A stretch of DNA of 64,000 bases from an uncultured Actinomycetes bacterium (GTDB lineage Bacteria > Actinomycetota > Acidimicrobiia > Acidimicrobiales > RAAP-2), in NCBI GenBank assembly GCA_903860915.1, contig CAIOSJ010000018.1:1-64000 (forward strand), given 5' to 3'. Position numbers and translations under genes: made by a program. Of this stretch, positions 29,458-39,365 are shown one piece after another. Numbering within the stretch: position 1 is the stretch's first letter; each line of letters starts with the position of its first letter. Below the pieces are notes generated by a model that was not told where the DNA came from, made no database searches, and worked only from the letters and a program-made list of their open reading frames with translations.

Positions 29458-30945
29458 CGACAGTGCACGCAAGAACTCGATAATGGTTCGCGCGCTAAAC
29501 GCCGTACCACCCTTCGTCGCGTAGCCCCGTTCGTTATCGCTACGACCTGGTCCCGCAATGTCGAGGTGAACCCAGGGGGTCTCCGCCACGAAGCGACGGA
29601 GCAATAGCGCCGCCGAAATTGCTCCGGCATTGCCGGCCTTGCCGACGTTCTTCATGTCCGCAATCTCCGAATCAATGTGAGATTCGTACGACTCCACCAG
29701 GGGCAGACGCCACAGCGCTTCACCCGAGCGCTCACTGGCCGCAGCAAAGGCGGTGGCCAGGTCGTCAGAATTCGTAAAGATCGCCCCGACTTCGTCACCA
29801 AGCGCCACGGCCTGAGCTCCCGTCAGCGTGGCCACGTCGATGATGCTGTCGGGCTTGGCTTCCACCGCGAGCGAGAGACCATCAGCCAGAATCAGTCGAC
29901 CCTCAGCATCCGTATTGAGCACTTCAATAGTCATGCCGTTGCGGATAGTCAGAACGTCACCGGGCTTCATGGCCGAAGAACCGAGGAGGTTCTCGGTTAA
30001 CGGAGCAATAACGGTCAGGCGAAGTTTGAGGCCTAAACGGCTCACCGCCGACAGCACCGAAAGAACGACCGCGGCGCCCGTCATGTCGGTCTTCATGGTC
30101 AGCATTCCGGCGTAGGTCTTGATGCTGAGACCTCCGGAGTCAAAGGTGACCCCCTTGCCCACCAGGGCCACGTGGGGTAGTACGGCGTGGGGCTGAGGGT
30201 CGTAGGTGGCGTACACCAAGCGTGGAGACTGGGACGAGCCCAAACTCACACCGAGCAGGCCCCCCAACTTTTCCTCTTCCACCTTTGAGCCCGACCACGA
30301 GTCGACCTTGATATGGGGGTCTTTCTCCAGCCTCCGCAGTGCGCGCTTAGCGAGTTCCTTGGGGGCCAATTGACTTGGGGGGCAGTCAATGAGCTCCTTA
30401 GCCCAGTTGACCGCCTCGGCCACGATGATGCCGTCCTTCAGCTTCGCTTCGATATCTGCGTCCACCGCACGGTCGGGGCCCGTGGGAATCAGGACCAACT
30501 CGCTTAGATCCGACGTGTCCTTCGCCGAGAAAACGTAGCTCGAGAGGATGGCGCCCTCGGCCAATGAGGCCAGCACCTCGCCAGTATTGGCCAGGTCGCT
30601 GGGAGCAAAGAGGAGGGCACTCGAAATATTCGAGGAGCTACGCACCGCGCTAGCGCCGATCCGGCGCCATTCGTCCAAGGTGTTCGTGGGTGCAGCGCCA
30701 CAACTCACGAGCGTCACGTTGGCTGGCCCGGTAGAACGCAGGGTCGTGCTCGAGCCAACGGTAGTTGTCAGTCCTTGTCGAGTGGCCCATTCACTGGTCA
30801 CCCGCGTCGGCAGGGTCATGCCGCCAACGTTGCTGGGGACCCACTGCGAGAGTTCGCATTCCCCATCAACGAAACGTACGAGCAGCACTATGGAGGCGAA
30901 CTCCTCGATCTCTTCCAGTGTTCCCAGACGAACCGTCTTTCCCAT
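29434..30945 (-). CDS. pepA: Leucyl aminopeptidase (M17)
   Basis: LVGKGVTFDSGGLSIK; MKTDMTGAAVVL; NTDAEGRLILADGLSLA. Confidence 0.95.
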   Translation of the reverse strand: MGKTVRLGTLEEIEEFASIVLLVRFVDGECELSQWVPSNVGGMTLPTRVTSEWATRQGLTTTVGSSTTLRSTGPANVTLVSCGAAPTNTLDEWRRIGASAVRSSSNISSALLFAPSDLANTGEVLASLAEGAILSSYVFSAKDTSDLSELVLIPTGPDRAVDADIEAKLKDGIIVAEAVNWAKELIDCPPSQLAPKELAKRALRRLEKDPHIKVDSWSGSKVEEEKLGGLLGVSLGSSQSPRLVYATYDPQPHAVLPHVALVGKGVTFDSGGLSIKTYAGMLTMKTDMTGAAVVLSVLSAVSRLGLKLRLTVIAPLTENLLGSSAMKPGDVLTIRNGMTIEVLNTDAEGRLILADGLSLAVEAKPDSIIDVATLTGAQAVALGDEVGAIFTNSDDLATAFAAASERSGEALWRLPLVESYESHIDSEIADMKNVGKAGNAGAISAALLLRRFVAETPWVHLDIAGPGRSDNERGYATKGGTAFSARTIIEFLRALSLGQSPNA

Positions 30946-30967
30946 AACAACTCCCTTGTGTAGTTCT

Positions 30968-31507
30968 TTACGAGTGCCGGGCCGTTCGGTGCTGGTCGCC
31001 CTCAGCCCAACGAGCCATGGTCCACACTAAGTCACTCATTCGATTCAAATAGGACACCACCAGGGACCCCGCTAGCGGGTAGCCCACCGCGTGGCGTTCC
31101 GCGCGGCGAACCACCGTTCGCGCCACGTCCAGCGCAGCGGAAATCTGGTTCTCACCGGGGACGACGAACTCAGCAGGCATGGTGATTTCACTCGATAGTG
31201 CGTCGATTTCTTGCTCATTACGAAGAATCATGGCGGACGACACCAGCGAGACATCGCTTTTTAATTTGTGGCGATTCTCGGGGGCCGTAGCCACTTCGGC
31301 CATCAGGACCCAGAGGTCCCGCTCTAGTCGAATGAGAAGTTCGTTGAGTCGGCTCTCGGGTTCGGTGAGCGAACGAGCCCAGCCCAAAGCCGCTTGAGCT
31401 TCGTCGACGGTGCCATTTACTTCGATGGCGTCTGAATTTTTGGGGACTCGGCCACCGAAGTACAGGCCAGTCGTACCGTCGTCACCATCGCGCGTATAGA
31501 TTTTCAC
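30968..31507 (-). CDS. ATP:cob(I)alamin adenosyltransferase (PduO type)
   Basis: VKIYTRDGDDGTTGLYFGGRVPKNSDAIEVNGTVDEAQAALGWAR; ARTVVRRAERH; GTG at 31507. Confidence 0.93.
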   Translation of the reverse strand: MKIYTRDGDDGTTGLYFGGRVPKNSDAIEVNGTVDEAQAALGWARSLTEPESRLNELLIRLERDLWVLMAEVATAPENRHKLKSDVSLVSSAMILRNEQEIDALSSEITMPAEFVVPGENQISAALDVARTVVRRAERHAVGYPLAGSLVVSYLNRMSDLVWTMARWAEGDQHRTARHS

Positions 31508-31578
31508 GTTTAAAGCGTACCGGTCGGCCGGCTCCTTCAGAGCCCCCAAAGAGCGTCTGCCACTAACCTTGGGTATTA

Positions 31579-34500
31579 ATGGAAAGCCGTCACCACACTC
31601 CCTTGCGGCGACCCGACGCCACTGACCCCTATCTACGCGAGCTCGCTCGTCGCACCGTGGTCTTCGATGGCGCCATGGGGACCAACTTGCAACTGATGGA
31701 CTTAGGAGTCAGCGATTTTGGCAGCGCCGAGCTCGAAGGCTGTAACGAAATTCTGGTCGCGACCCGACCGGACGCGATTAAGGCAGTTCACCGCTCCTTT
31801 TTCGAAGTCGGATGCGACGTCGTCGAGACCAACTCTTTTGGTTCTTTTTCCTTTGTTCTGGCGGAATACGGGATCGCGGACCGAGCCTTTGAGCTAGCCC
31901 TCTCCTCGGCTCGGCTCGCTCGAGAAGTCGCGGACGAATTCACCACGCCGTCGTCAGCAAAATTCGTGGCTGGGTCCATTGGGCCGGGAACCAAGTTCCC
32001 CTCCCTCGGTCAAATTTCCTACGACGACCTCAGCGCCAGCTACGAAGAGTTGGCCTACGGACTTCTCGAAGGCGGTGTCGATCTCCTCCTCGTCGAGACC
32101 ATGTACGACCTCCTGAGTGGTAAGGCCGCCATCGCCGCCTGTCACCGTGCGATGGAGCGTCACGGTCGCATCGTTCCCATTCAGGCTCAAGTCACCATCG
32201 AATTATCGGGGCGCATGCTGCCCGGTACCGAAATCGGCGCCGCCATTACGGCCCTCTCGCCCCTCGGTATTGACGTCCTCGGTCTCAACTGCGCGACTGG
32301 TCCCGTGGAAATGTACGAGGCCCTTCGCCAGCTCAGCGACACGGCGCCCATGCCCATTGCCTGTTTGCCCAACGCCGGTCTGCCCAGCGTGGTCGACGGC
32401 GCGATGCACTACGACCTCACCCCCGAGCAGCTCGCTGAGCACCTCGGACGATTCGTCAACGAATTTGGCGTCAACGCCGTCGGTGGTTGTTGCGGAACGA
32501 CCCCCGCCCACCTCGCCGCGGTCGTTGAAATGGTGGGCCACGCCACGCCCCGGACCCGGCAACCCGTCTTAGAGCCCTCGGCGGCGTCGATTTATTCGGC
32601 CACGGCCTACCACCAGGACAGCTCGGTATTGCTCGTCGGCGAGCGGACGAACGCCAACGGCTCGAAGAAATTCCGCGAAGCCATGCTGGAGGGCGACTGG
32701 GACACTTGCGTGGCCATGGCCCGCGATCAAATCAAAGAGGGCGCCCACATTCTCGACGTCTGCGTTGACTACACCGGCGCTGACGGTGTAGCCGACATTG
32801 GTGAGCTCATGAGTCGCCTGGCCACCCAATCCTCGGTTCCCATCATGGTGGACACAACCGAGACGGTGGTCGCGCGAAACGCCCTGCGCTGGCTCGGGGG
32901 TAAGGCCATCTTGAATTCCGTCAACCTCGAAGAGGGCGATGGTCCGGGAACTCGTTTGGATGGTTTTTTGTCCCTAGCGGCCGAGTTTGGGGCTGCCGTG
33001 GTGGCAACCTGTATTGACGAAGAAGGGCAAGCTCGATCCGCGGATTGGAAAGTTCGAGCCGCGCAAGCCATTACCACCCTCGCCGTGGAGCGCTACGGCA
33101 TTGACCCCGTCGATATCTTCATTGACCCCCTCGCCCTGCCCCTCTCAACCGGTATGGAGGAATCTCGTCGAGACGGAATCGAAACTATCGAGGCAATCCG
33201 CCGTATCAAGAATGAACTTCCGGGAGTGCAGACCATACTTGGTCTATCTAACGTGTCCTTCGGACTCAACCCAGCTGCGCGACAAGTTCTGAACTCCGTA
33301 TTTCTTCACGAGTGCGCCGAAGCCGGCCTCGACGCCGCCATCGTTCACGCTTCGAAAATCCTCCCCCTCGCTCGTATCGATGACCAGGTACGCCAGGTGT
33401 GCCTGGATCTCATCTACGACCGTCGTCGGGAGGGTTACGACCCCCTGCAGACACTGCTCGGTCTCTTCGAAGGGGTCACCACCTCGTCGAACAACAAGAG
33501 TGATCTGCTCGATCTGCCCCTGCGGGAAAGACTACGTCGACGCATCATCGACGGGGTTCGTGTCGGTCTCGACGACGACCTCGTAGCAGCGATGGCCGAG
33601 GGTATTGAGCCCTTGGCCATCGTGAATGACATCTTGCTGGACGGTATGCGTGAGGTGGGCGATCTCTTCGCCTCCGGTGAAATGCAGCTTCCCTTCGTCC
33701 TGCAGAGTGCCGAGACCATGAAGGCCGCCGTCGCGCAGCTCGAGCCTCACATGGAAAAGAGTGATCAGGGCGGACGGGGCAAGGTTGTTCTCGCCACTGT
33801 CAAGGGCGACGTGCACGACATTGGAAAAAATCTGGTGGACATCATCTTGACCAATAACGGCTACGAGGTGATCAATCTCGGCATAAAGGTCGGTGTCAAC
33901 GAGATGCTGGCCGCCGTTAAAGAGCACAATGCCGACGCGCTAGGAATGAGCGGACTCTTGGTGAAGTCCACTCTCATCATGCGGGAAAATCTACAAACCA
34001 TGAACGAGCAAGGTCTCAGTCACATTCCCGTCTTGCTCGGTGGGGCCGCACTTACGCGCACCTACGTGGAACGCGACATGCGAGAAACCTACGAGGGCCG
34101 CGTCTTTTATGGCAAGGACGCCTTCGAGGGCCTTCGCGTCCTCGACCGACTAGGCGAACTACGTCGCAGCGGCGAAGTCGATCACGCCTTTGGTCGTGAA
34201 CTCTCCCAACGCCGATTGCCCAAACGTAATCGCGACGGAGCAGATCCCGCACCCGAGGGCCTGCCGACTCACGCACCTTCAGTGGCTACCGACAATCCAC
34301 TCTTTCCGCCGCCCTTCCTAGGTTCTCGAGTAGCCAAGGGAATATCGATTGACGACATTTCCGAGTACTTGAATTTGACGGCCCTGTTCAGAAACCAGTG
34401 GGGATTCCGCCCGGAAAATGGTGAAAACGATGACGAGTTCAAGACTCGAGTCCGAGCGATATTGCGCGAGCAAATAGACGTAGCCAAGGCTGACAGTCTC

Positions 34501-35085
34501 TTGCTACCGCAGGTGGTCTACGGCCACTTCCCGGCGGCCAGCGAGAAGGGCGACCTCGTCCTGTTTACCGACGACACGCGCACCAGCGAACTCGCAAGAT
34601 TCTCCTTTCCTCGACAGCACAAGGACCCCCACTTGTGTATTGCCGATTTCTTTCGTCCCGTTGGCAGCCCTGACCGCGACTACGCGAGTTTCATGCTGGT
34701 GACTATGGGTGCCCGGGTGTCGGAACGCTGTCAAGAACTCTTTAGCGAGGATCGTTATCAGGACTACCTGTTGCTACACGGCCTCGGAGTGGAAATGGCC
34801 GAAGCACTCGCCGAAATGTGGCACTTTCGCATTCGCGAAGAATTGGGCTTTGAGGGTGAAGACGGTCCCACCCTCAATGGACTCTTCCGCCAAAAGTATC
34901 GTGGCGGCCGTTATTCGTGGGGCTACCCCGCCTGTCCCGATCTCGCCGATAACGCCAAGGTCGCCGAACTTCTCGGCGCGCAGCGTATTGGCGTCGAAGT
35001 CTCAGAGGGTTTCCAGTTGCAGCCCGAGCAGACCACGGACGCGATTATTTGTCATCACCCTCAGGCGAAATACTTCATCGCCTAA
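31579..35085 (+). CDS. metH: Cobalamin-dependent methionine synthase
   Basis: VFDGAMGTNLQ; VGGCCGTTPAHL; pterin-binding LLVGERTNANGSKKFREAML; B12-binding VKGDVHDIGKNLVDIIL; C-terminal activation domain RYSWGYPACPDL. Confidence 0.97.
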   Translation: MESRHHTPLRRPDATDPYLRELARRTVVFDGAMGTNLQLMDLGVSDFGSAELEGCNEILVATRPDAIKAVHRSFFEVGCDVVETNSFGSFSFVLAEYGIADRAFELALSSARLAREVADEFTTPSSAKFVAGSIGPGTKFPSLGQISYDDLSASYEELAYGLLEGGVDLLLVETMYDLLSGKAAIAACHRAMERHGRIVPIQAQVTIELSGRMLPGTEIGAAITALSPLGIDVLGLNCATGPVEMYEALRQLSDTAPMPIACLPNAGLPSVVDGAMHYDLTPEQLAEHLGRFVNEFGVNAVGGCCGTTPAHLAAVVEMVGHATPRTRQPVLEPSAASIYSATAYHQDSSVLLVGERTNANGSKKFREAMLEGDWDTCVAMARDQIKEGAHILDVCVDYTGADGVADIGELMSRLATQSSVPIMVDTTETVVARNALRWLGGKAILNSVNLEEGDGPGTRLDGFLSLAAEFGAAVVATCIDEEGQARSADWKVRAAQAITTLAVERYGIDPVDIFIDPLALPLSTGMEESRRDGIETIEAIRRIKNELPGVQTILGLSNVSFGLNPAARQVLNSVFLHECAEAGLDAAIVHASKILPLARIDDQVRQVCLDLIYDRRREGYDPLQTLLGLFEGVTTSSNNKSDLLDLPLRERLRRRIIDGVRVGLDDDLVAAMAEGIEPLAIVNDILLDGMREVGDLFASGEMQLPFVLQSAETMKAAVAQLEPHMEKSDQGGRGKVVLATVKGDVHDIGKNLVDIILTNNGYEVINLGIKVGVNEMLAAVKEHNADALGMSGLLVKSTLIMRENLQTMNEQGLSHIPVLLGGAALTRTYVERDMRETYEGRVFYGKDAFEGLRVLDRLGELRRSGEVDHAFGRELSQRRLPKRNRDGADPAPEGLPTHAPSVATDNPLFPPPFLGSRVAKGISIDDISEYLNLTALFRNQWGFRPENGENDDEFKTRVRAILREQIDVAKADSLLLPQVVYGHFPAASEKGDLVLFTDDTRTSELARFSFPRQHKDPHLCIADFFRPVGSPDRDYASFMLVTMGARVSERCQELFSEDRYQDYLLLHGLGVEMAEALAEMWHFRIREELGFEGEDGPTLNGLFRQKYRGGRYSWGYPACPDLADNAKVAELLGAQRIGVEVSEGFQLQPEQTTDAIICHHPQAKYFIA

Positions 35086-36704
35086 CGCAGTCGCAGGGCC
35101 ACCGGCGTCGACGCCGCCAGGGCTTCTTTTGCGTGATAGCTCGAGCGCGTTAGTGGTGACGCTTGAACGTGATCGAGACCGAGTGCCCGACCGCGTTCGG
35201 CTAAATCATCGAACTCGGCTGGCTCCCACCAACGCGCTACGGGGACGTGATCCCTGGTGGGTCGTAAGTACTGGCCAATCGTGGCAATCGACACCCCCAC
35301 GGCTGACATATCGGCCAGGGTCTCTTCGACTTCGTCGGCGGTTTCGCCGAGGCCCACCATCATTCCGGACTTCGTCGTAAGACCACTCGCCGAAGAACGG
35401 GCGAGAACGGTCAGCGATCGCGCGTAGCCGGCGCTCGGTCGAATCGCCCGCTGCAATCGCGCCACCGTCTCCATGTTGTGATTCACCACGTCGGGGCGGG
35501 CATCGAGAATGAGACTCAGTGAATCGACGTCCCCGCGTAGGTCGCTGACGAGCACCTCAATGTTGGTTTCCGGCCGACGTTCACGAATGGCGCGAATAGT
35601 GTCGGCGATGGCGCCCGCCCCACCATCGGCCAGATCGTCGCGCGCCACGCAGGTCACCACCGCGTGCGCCAGATTGAGTCGAACAACCGCTTCCGCGACA
35701 CGACTCGGCTCCGTCGGGTCGAGTGCTAGGGGCTTGCGGGTGTCAATCAGACAGAAGGTGCACGCTCTGGTGCAGCGCTCGCCGTTGACCATGAAGGTTG
35801 CCGTTCCGGCTTTCCAACACTCGAAGATATTCGGACAGCCCGCTTCTTCACAGACCGTCACCAGCTGCAAATCCGACGTGAGCGAACGCAACGACTGGTA
35901 TTCCTCACCCATATGAGCCGGGATTCGTAGCCACTCAGGCTTACGTTCGTTGAGTGGTAGTGATTCATCGGGATTAACCCCCGCCCGGCGCAGGCGGCGC
36001 AGTAAGGCTCGTTCACCACCTTCGCTAGCGGCCCCGAGGTCAACGCTGGCGACCCGTGATTCCTCACTCAGACGCTTGGTGATCTCGAGATCCAGGATTG
36101 GTTCGACGTGGGCTACTCGAAGCTCGAGACCCAGGGCCCGAAGTGACGTAACTGGTTTATCCGCAATGCCGCAGGGGATGATGGCGTCGAATCGTGTGAG
36201 ATCGCAATCAACATTGAGCGCGACACCGTGCAAGGTCCGTCGGCGACCGTGGCGATCTCGTTGCGTGCGTACGCCCACGGCCGCAATTTTCTGCGGCAGC
36301 GTGTCGAGATGGGCCCACACTCCGGGGTAGCCATCGAGACGACCGACGCGACCGAGAATTCCGTCGTGATCGAGGCTCGTCACCGTAGCCACCACCGCGT
36401 CTTCTAAGCGACAGACGTGCTTTCGACCTGATGAGGGATCACTCGACACGGTCACAATCGCCCAGGCCACAATCTGACCCGGTCCGTGAAAGGTGACGTC
36501 GCCACCACGGTCCGCAGTTTCGACCACCGCGTTCAACTCGTCTAGCGGAACGAGGAAACTCTGATCCGAAGCACGAACCCCTCGCGTATACGTCGCGGGG
36601 TGCTCCATCACTAACAAATAGTCATCCGCCGCGTTCACGAGCGCGTGCTGTAAATCATTGGCCTCTCGAAAACTGATACGGCCGAGATGCCGGCGACGCA
36701 GCAT
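35082..36704 (-). CDS. Bifunctional fusion: octanoyltransferase (LipB) N-terminal, lipoyl synthase (LipA) C-terminal
   Basis: LipB: MEHPATYTRG, RGGDVTFHGPGQIVAW, KIAAVGVR, IPCGI. LipA: CEEAGCPNIFEC, CTRACTFC, RSSYHA. One uninterrupted 540-aa frame. Confidence 0.95.
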   Translation of the reverse strand: MLRRRHLGRISFREANDLQHALVNAADDYLLVMEHPATYTRGVRASDQSFLVPLDELNAVVETADRGGDVTFHGPGQIVAWAIVTVSSDPSSGRKHVCRLEDAVVATVTSLDHDGILGRVGRLDGYPGVWAHLDTLPQKIAAVGVRTQRDRHGRRRTLHGVALNVDCDLTRFDAIIPCGIADKPVTSLRALGLELRVAHVEPILDLEITKRLSEESRVASVDLGAASEGGERALLRRLRRAGVNPDESLPLNERKPEWLRIPAHMGEEYQSLRSLTSDLQLVTVCEEAGCPNIFECWKAGTATFMVNGERCTRACTFCLIDTRKPLALDPTEPSRVAEAVVRLNLAHAVVTCVARDDLADGGAGAIADTIRAIRERRPETNIEVLVSDLRGDVDSLSLILDARPDVVNHNMETVARLQRAIRPSAGYARSLTVLARSSASGLTTKSGMMVGLGETADEVEETLADMSAVGVSIATIGQYLRPTRDHVPVARWWEPAEFDDLAERGRALGLDHVQASPLTRSSYHAKEALAASTPVALRLR

Positions 36705-37882
36705 TACCGCTCGGTGTCGAGGTTGATTGTTTGCAGTATTTCGCCGACGCGCTCCAAAAACTTCGCCGCTACGACGGCATCTAGAACTCGATAGTCAAAA
36801 GCCAAGCCCAGCGTCATGCGTCGACCCGCGACGATGCTGCGTACACCATCAATACGCTCGACAATCGGCGCGTGGCGGGCGGAGCCCATCGACAGAATGG
36901 CGGTTTGTCCGGGCAGGAGGAGCGGCTGAACGAGGACGGTGTTGGCCGAAGGTGCAGCGTGGACCGTAAAGGTCCCGCCCATCAGATCTTCGGTCACGAG
37001 GAGGTTATTAGCTAGACGTTCGTCCAGGTCAGCCAGGCAGCGCACGAGAGCTGCGAGCGAGAGCTGCGACGCAGCGTGAATGACCGGAACCGCGATGCCA
37101 TCACTCGTGACGTCGCGCACGAAGCCAATGTTGACCGCGTAGTGCTGCACGACTTCCGTCACGGCGAAGGTGGCGTTCAGACTAGGAAATTCAGTAATGG
37201 CCCGGATTGCGGCTAGGGCCACGAGTGCTTCGTCGCTGATTTCGATGCCGTCACGCGTCTGACCACCAAGAGCGTCAACCAGGTCAATGATGCGGGCGTC
37301 AATCTCGACTGCCACGAAGCCTTGGGGGGTGGACTGGGCGGCTGCGGAAAGGTGTTCGGCCATGCGGCGTTGCACACTGGTGAGAGCAACGGCTTGCTCA
37401 CCCGAGGGTCCCTTCGCCACCGCGGCTTCGGCGTCACGGCGAGTAATCGTTCCGCCCACGCCCGAACCGCGCACGGAACGAACATCAATATTCCCGTCCG
37501 CCAATACTCGCCGGACCACGGGAGAGAGAACTAAACCCTCGACCCTCGACACGGGTGATGGCACAGGAGCCGACGCAACGACCGCCGATACTGCGTGCGA
37601 CTCGGTGGGCGCACTCGGACTGGCGGGGGTCTCTACGGACCCGGGTGTGCTGGCGCCAATAACCGCCACGACACCCCCAACAGCCACGGTGTCACCCTCG
37701 GCAACGACAATGCGTTCGAGCGTGCCCGACTCCGGTGACGGCATCTCGGAGTCAACTTTGTCCGTGGAGATCTCGTAGAGCACCTCATCGCGTTCAACTC
37801 GCTCGCCGACTTGTTTGAACCAACGGATGATAATGCCCTCGGTGACCGATTCACCGAGTGATGGCAGGGTGACATCAGCCAA
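36704..37882 (-). CDS. 2-oxoacid dehydrogenase E2-like dihydrolipoyl acyltransferase with non-canonical active-site motif
   Basis: Lipoyl domain VTLPSLGESVTEGIIIRWFKQVGERVERDEVLYEISTDKVDSEMPSPESGTL; catalytic-domain fold with GLAFDYRVLDAVVAAKFL in place of DHRxxDG. Confidence 0.9.
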   Translation of the reverse strand: MADVTLPSLGESVTEGIIIRWFKQVGERVERDEVLYEISTDKVDSEMPSPESGTLERIVVAEGDTVAVGGVVAVIGASTPGSVETPASPSAPTESHAVSAVVASAPVPSPVSRVEGLVLSPVVRRVLADGNIDVRSVRGSGVGGTITRRDAEAAVAKGPSGEQAVALTSVQRRMAEHLSAAAQSTPQGFVAVEIDARIIDLVDALGGQTRDGIEISDEALVALAAIRAITEFPSLNATFAVTEVVQHYAVNIGFVRDVTSDGIAVPVIHAASQLSLAALVRCLADLDERLANNLLVTEDLMGGTFTVHAAPSANTVLVQPLLLPGQTAILSMGSARHAPIVERIDGVRSIVAGRRMTLGLAFDYRVLDAVVAAKFLERVGEILQTINLDTER

Positions 37883-39290
37883 CGTGGAGCCCCCGACCAG
37901 CGAGGGCGAGCAGGGTTTCGCCGAAAGTTTCCGAGAGACTGGGGTGGGGCTGAATTAGCATCGCGGCTTCTTCGGCGGTGGCTTCCCAGTTGACCGCGTA
38001 GTAGCCCGCGCCGAGTTGCTCCGTCACCCAGGGTCCAGCCATGTGCACACCGAGAATTTGACCCGCCGAACCATCAGCGCGTCGTTCCGCAATAACCTTC
38101 ACGACGCCGTCCGTGTCACCAATAATTCTCGCACGGCCGTTGCCACCGAAGGGATCTTTTTTCACCACGACATCGATACCGCGAGCCTTCGCGGCGGCTT
38201 CCGTGAGGCCACAAAAAGCTACCTCGGGGTTGGAATAGATAGCCCACGGCACACGGTCGTAGTCAACGGGCACCACGGACTCGCCCAAAATGGACTTCAC
38301 CGCCACGATCGCTTCGGCGAAGCCCACGTGTGCGAGCTGTGGCGTTCCGGCCACCACGTCGCCCACGGCGAACACCTTCTCGTTAGCCGTACGCATGTAG
38401 CCATCGGTTACGACGAAGCCCCGATCATCAATAGAAACTCCAGTGCCCTCGGCGAGCAGACCTTCGGTACGCGGACGCCGTCCGACGGATACGACGACCA
38501 TGTCCACCGCCACATCGTCACCACCGTCGACGTGAATGACCGTCGAGCTCTTCTTCTTATTGGGCGTATGGCCAGTTACCGCGGCACCCGTGCGAATGAC
38601 CATTCCCCGCTTTTTGAAGGAGCGTTGAACGACGGACGTAACGTCCGTGTCGCAACCCGTCAAAATCGATGGGAGGCCCTCAAGCACAGTGACTTCAGAT
38701 CCCATGTCGAGCAGCATGGACGCGAACTCACAGCCAATTGCTCCGCCACCAATGACGGCCACCTTGGACGGTAGCGACGTCATATCAAGAAATTCATCCG
38801 AGGTCACGACGAGAGAACCGTCAACCTCAAAGCCCGGAATGGTGCGAGGCACCGAACCCGTCGCCAGGACCGTGTGTCCCGCCGTCACCGTGCTGCCGGC
38901 GTCGGCACCATCAACGACTGAAACGGTCAGGTCTGCCTCCAAGCGGCCCGTTCCTTCGAGGACGGTAATCGTACGATTCTTCAACAGGCCCAGCAGGCCC
39001 GTGTGCATGGTATTCACCACATCGTTCTTGCGACTTTGGCTGACCGAAAAATCCGAAATCGTTGGGCCCGTGGAAAAGCCAAAGTCCCCCGCGTGCTGAA
39101 TCGTTCGATAGACGTGCGCCGTCTCCAAAAACTCCTTCGCGGGAATACAGCCACGGTGCAGGCAGGTGCCACCCACCTTGTCGCGTTCGATCAGAATTAC
39201 TGAGAGTCCAGCGGCAGCGGCGTAGAGTGCGGTGGCGTATCCGCCGGGTCCCCCTCCAATTACGACAACATCACTTGAGTGAGAGGCCAC
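37875..39290 (-). CDS. lpdA: Dihydrolipoyl dehydrogenase
   Basis: VVVIGGGPGGYATALYAAAAGLSVILIERDKVGGTCLHRGCIPAKEFL; QPHPSLSETFGE. Confidence 0.96.
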   Translation of the reverse strand: MASHSSDVVVIGGGPGGYATALYAAAAGLSVILIERDKVGGTCLHRGCIPAKEFLETAHVYRTIQHAGDFGFSTGPTISDFSVSQSRKNDVVNTMHTGLLGLLKNRTITVLEGTGRLEADLTVSVVDGADAGSTVTAGHTVLATGSVPRTIPGFEVDGSLVVTSDEFLDMTSLPSKVAVIGGGAIGCEFASMLLDMGSEVTVLEGLPSILTGCDTDVTSVVQRSFKKRGMVIRTGAAVTGHTPNKKKSSTVIHVDGGDDVAVDMVVVSVGRRPRTEGLLAEGTGVSIDDRGFVVTDGYMRTANEKVFAVGDVVAGTPQLAHVGFAEAIVAVKSILGESVVPVDYDRVPWAIYSNPEVAFCGLTEAAAKARGIDVVVKKDPFGGNGRARIIGDTDGVVKVIAERRADGSAGQILGVHMAGPWVTEQLGAGYYAVNWEATAEEAAMLIQPHPSLSETFGETLLALAGRGLHVG

Positions 39291-39301
39291 TGTGGATCCT
39301 T

Positions 39302-39342
39302 TCGGTAGTTTCGCCCATCGCGAACTACCTAAATCCTACCGA
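39302..39342 (-). promoter_or_regulatory. Overlapping alternative stem-loops in the lpdA leader
   Basis: ggtagtt(39304-39310) pairs with aactacc(39323-39329); tcggtag(39302-39308) alternatively pairs with ctaccga(39336-39342); next to GAAAGGA upstream of the lpdA GTG start. Confidence 0.35.
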
Positions 39343-39365
39343 GTTTTTTGCTTGGTAAAACCCGA

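Noticed and set aside
38016-38774. 252-aa plus ORF
   Set aside because: Antisense to lpdA with no domain recognisable.
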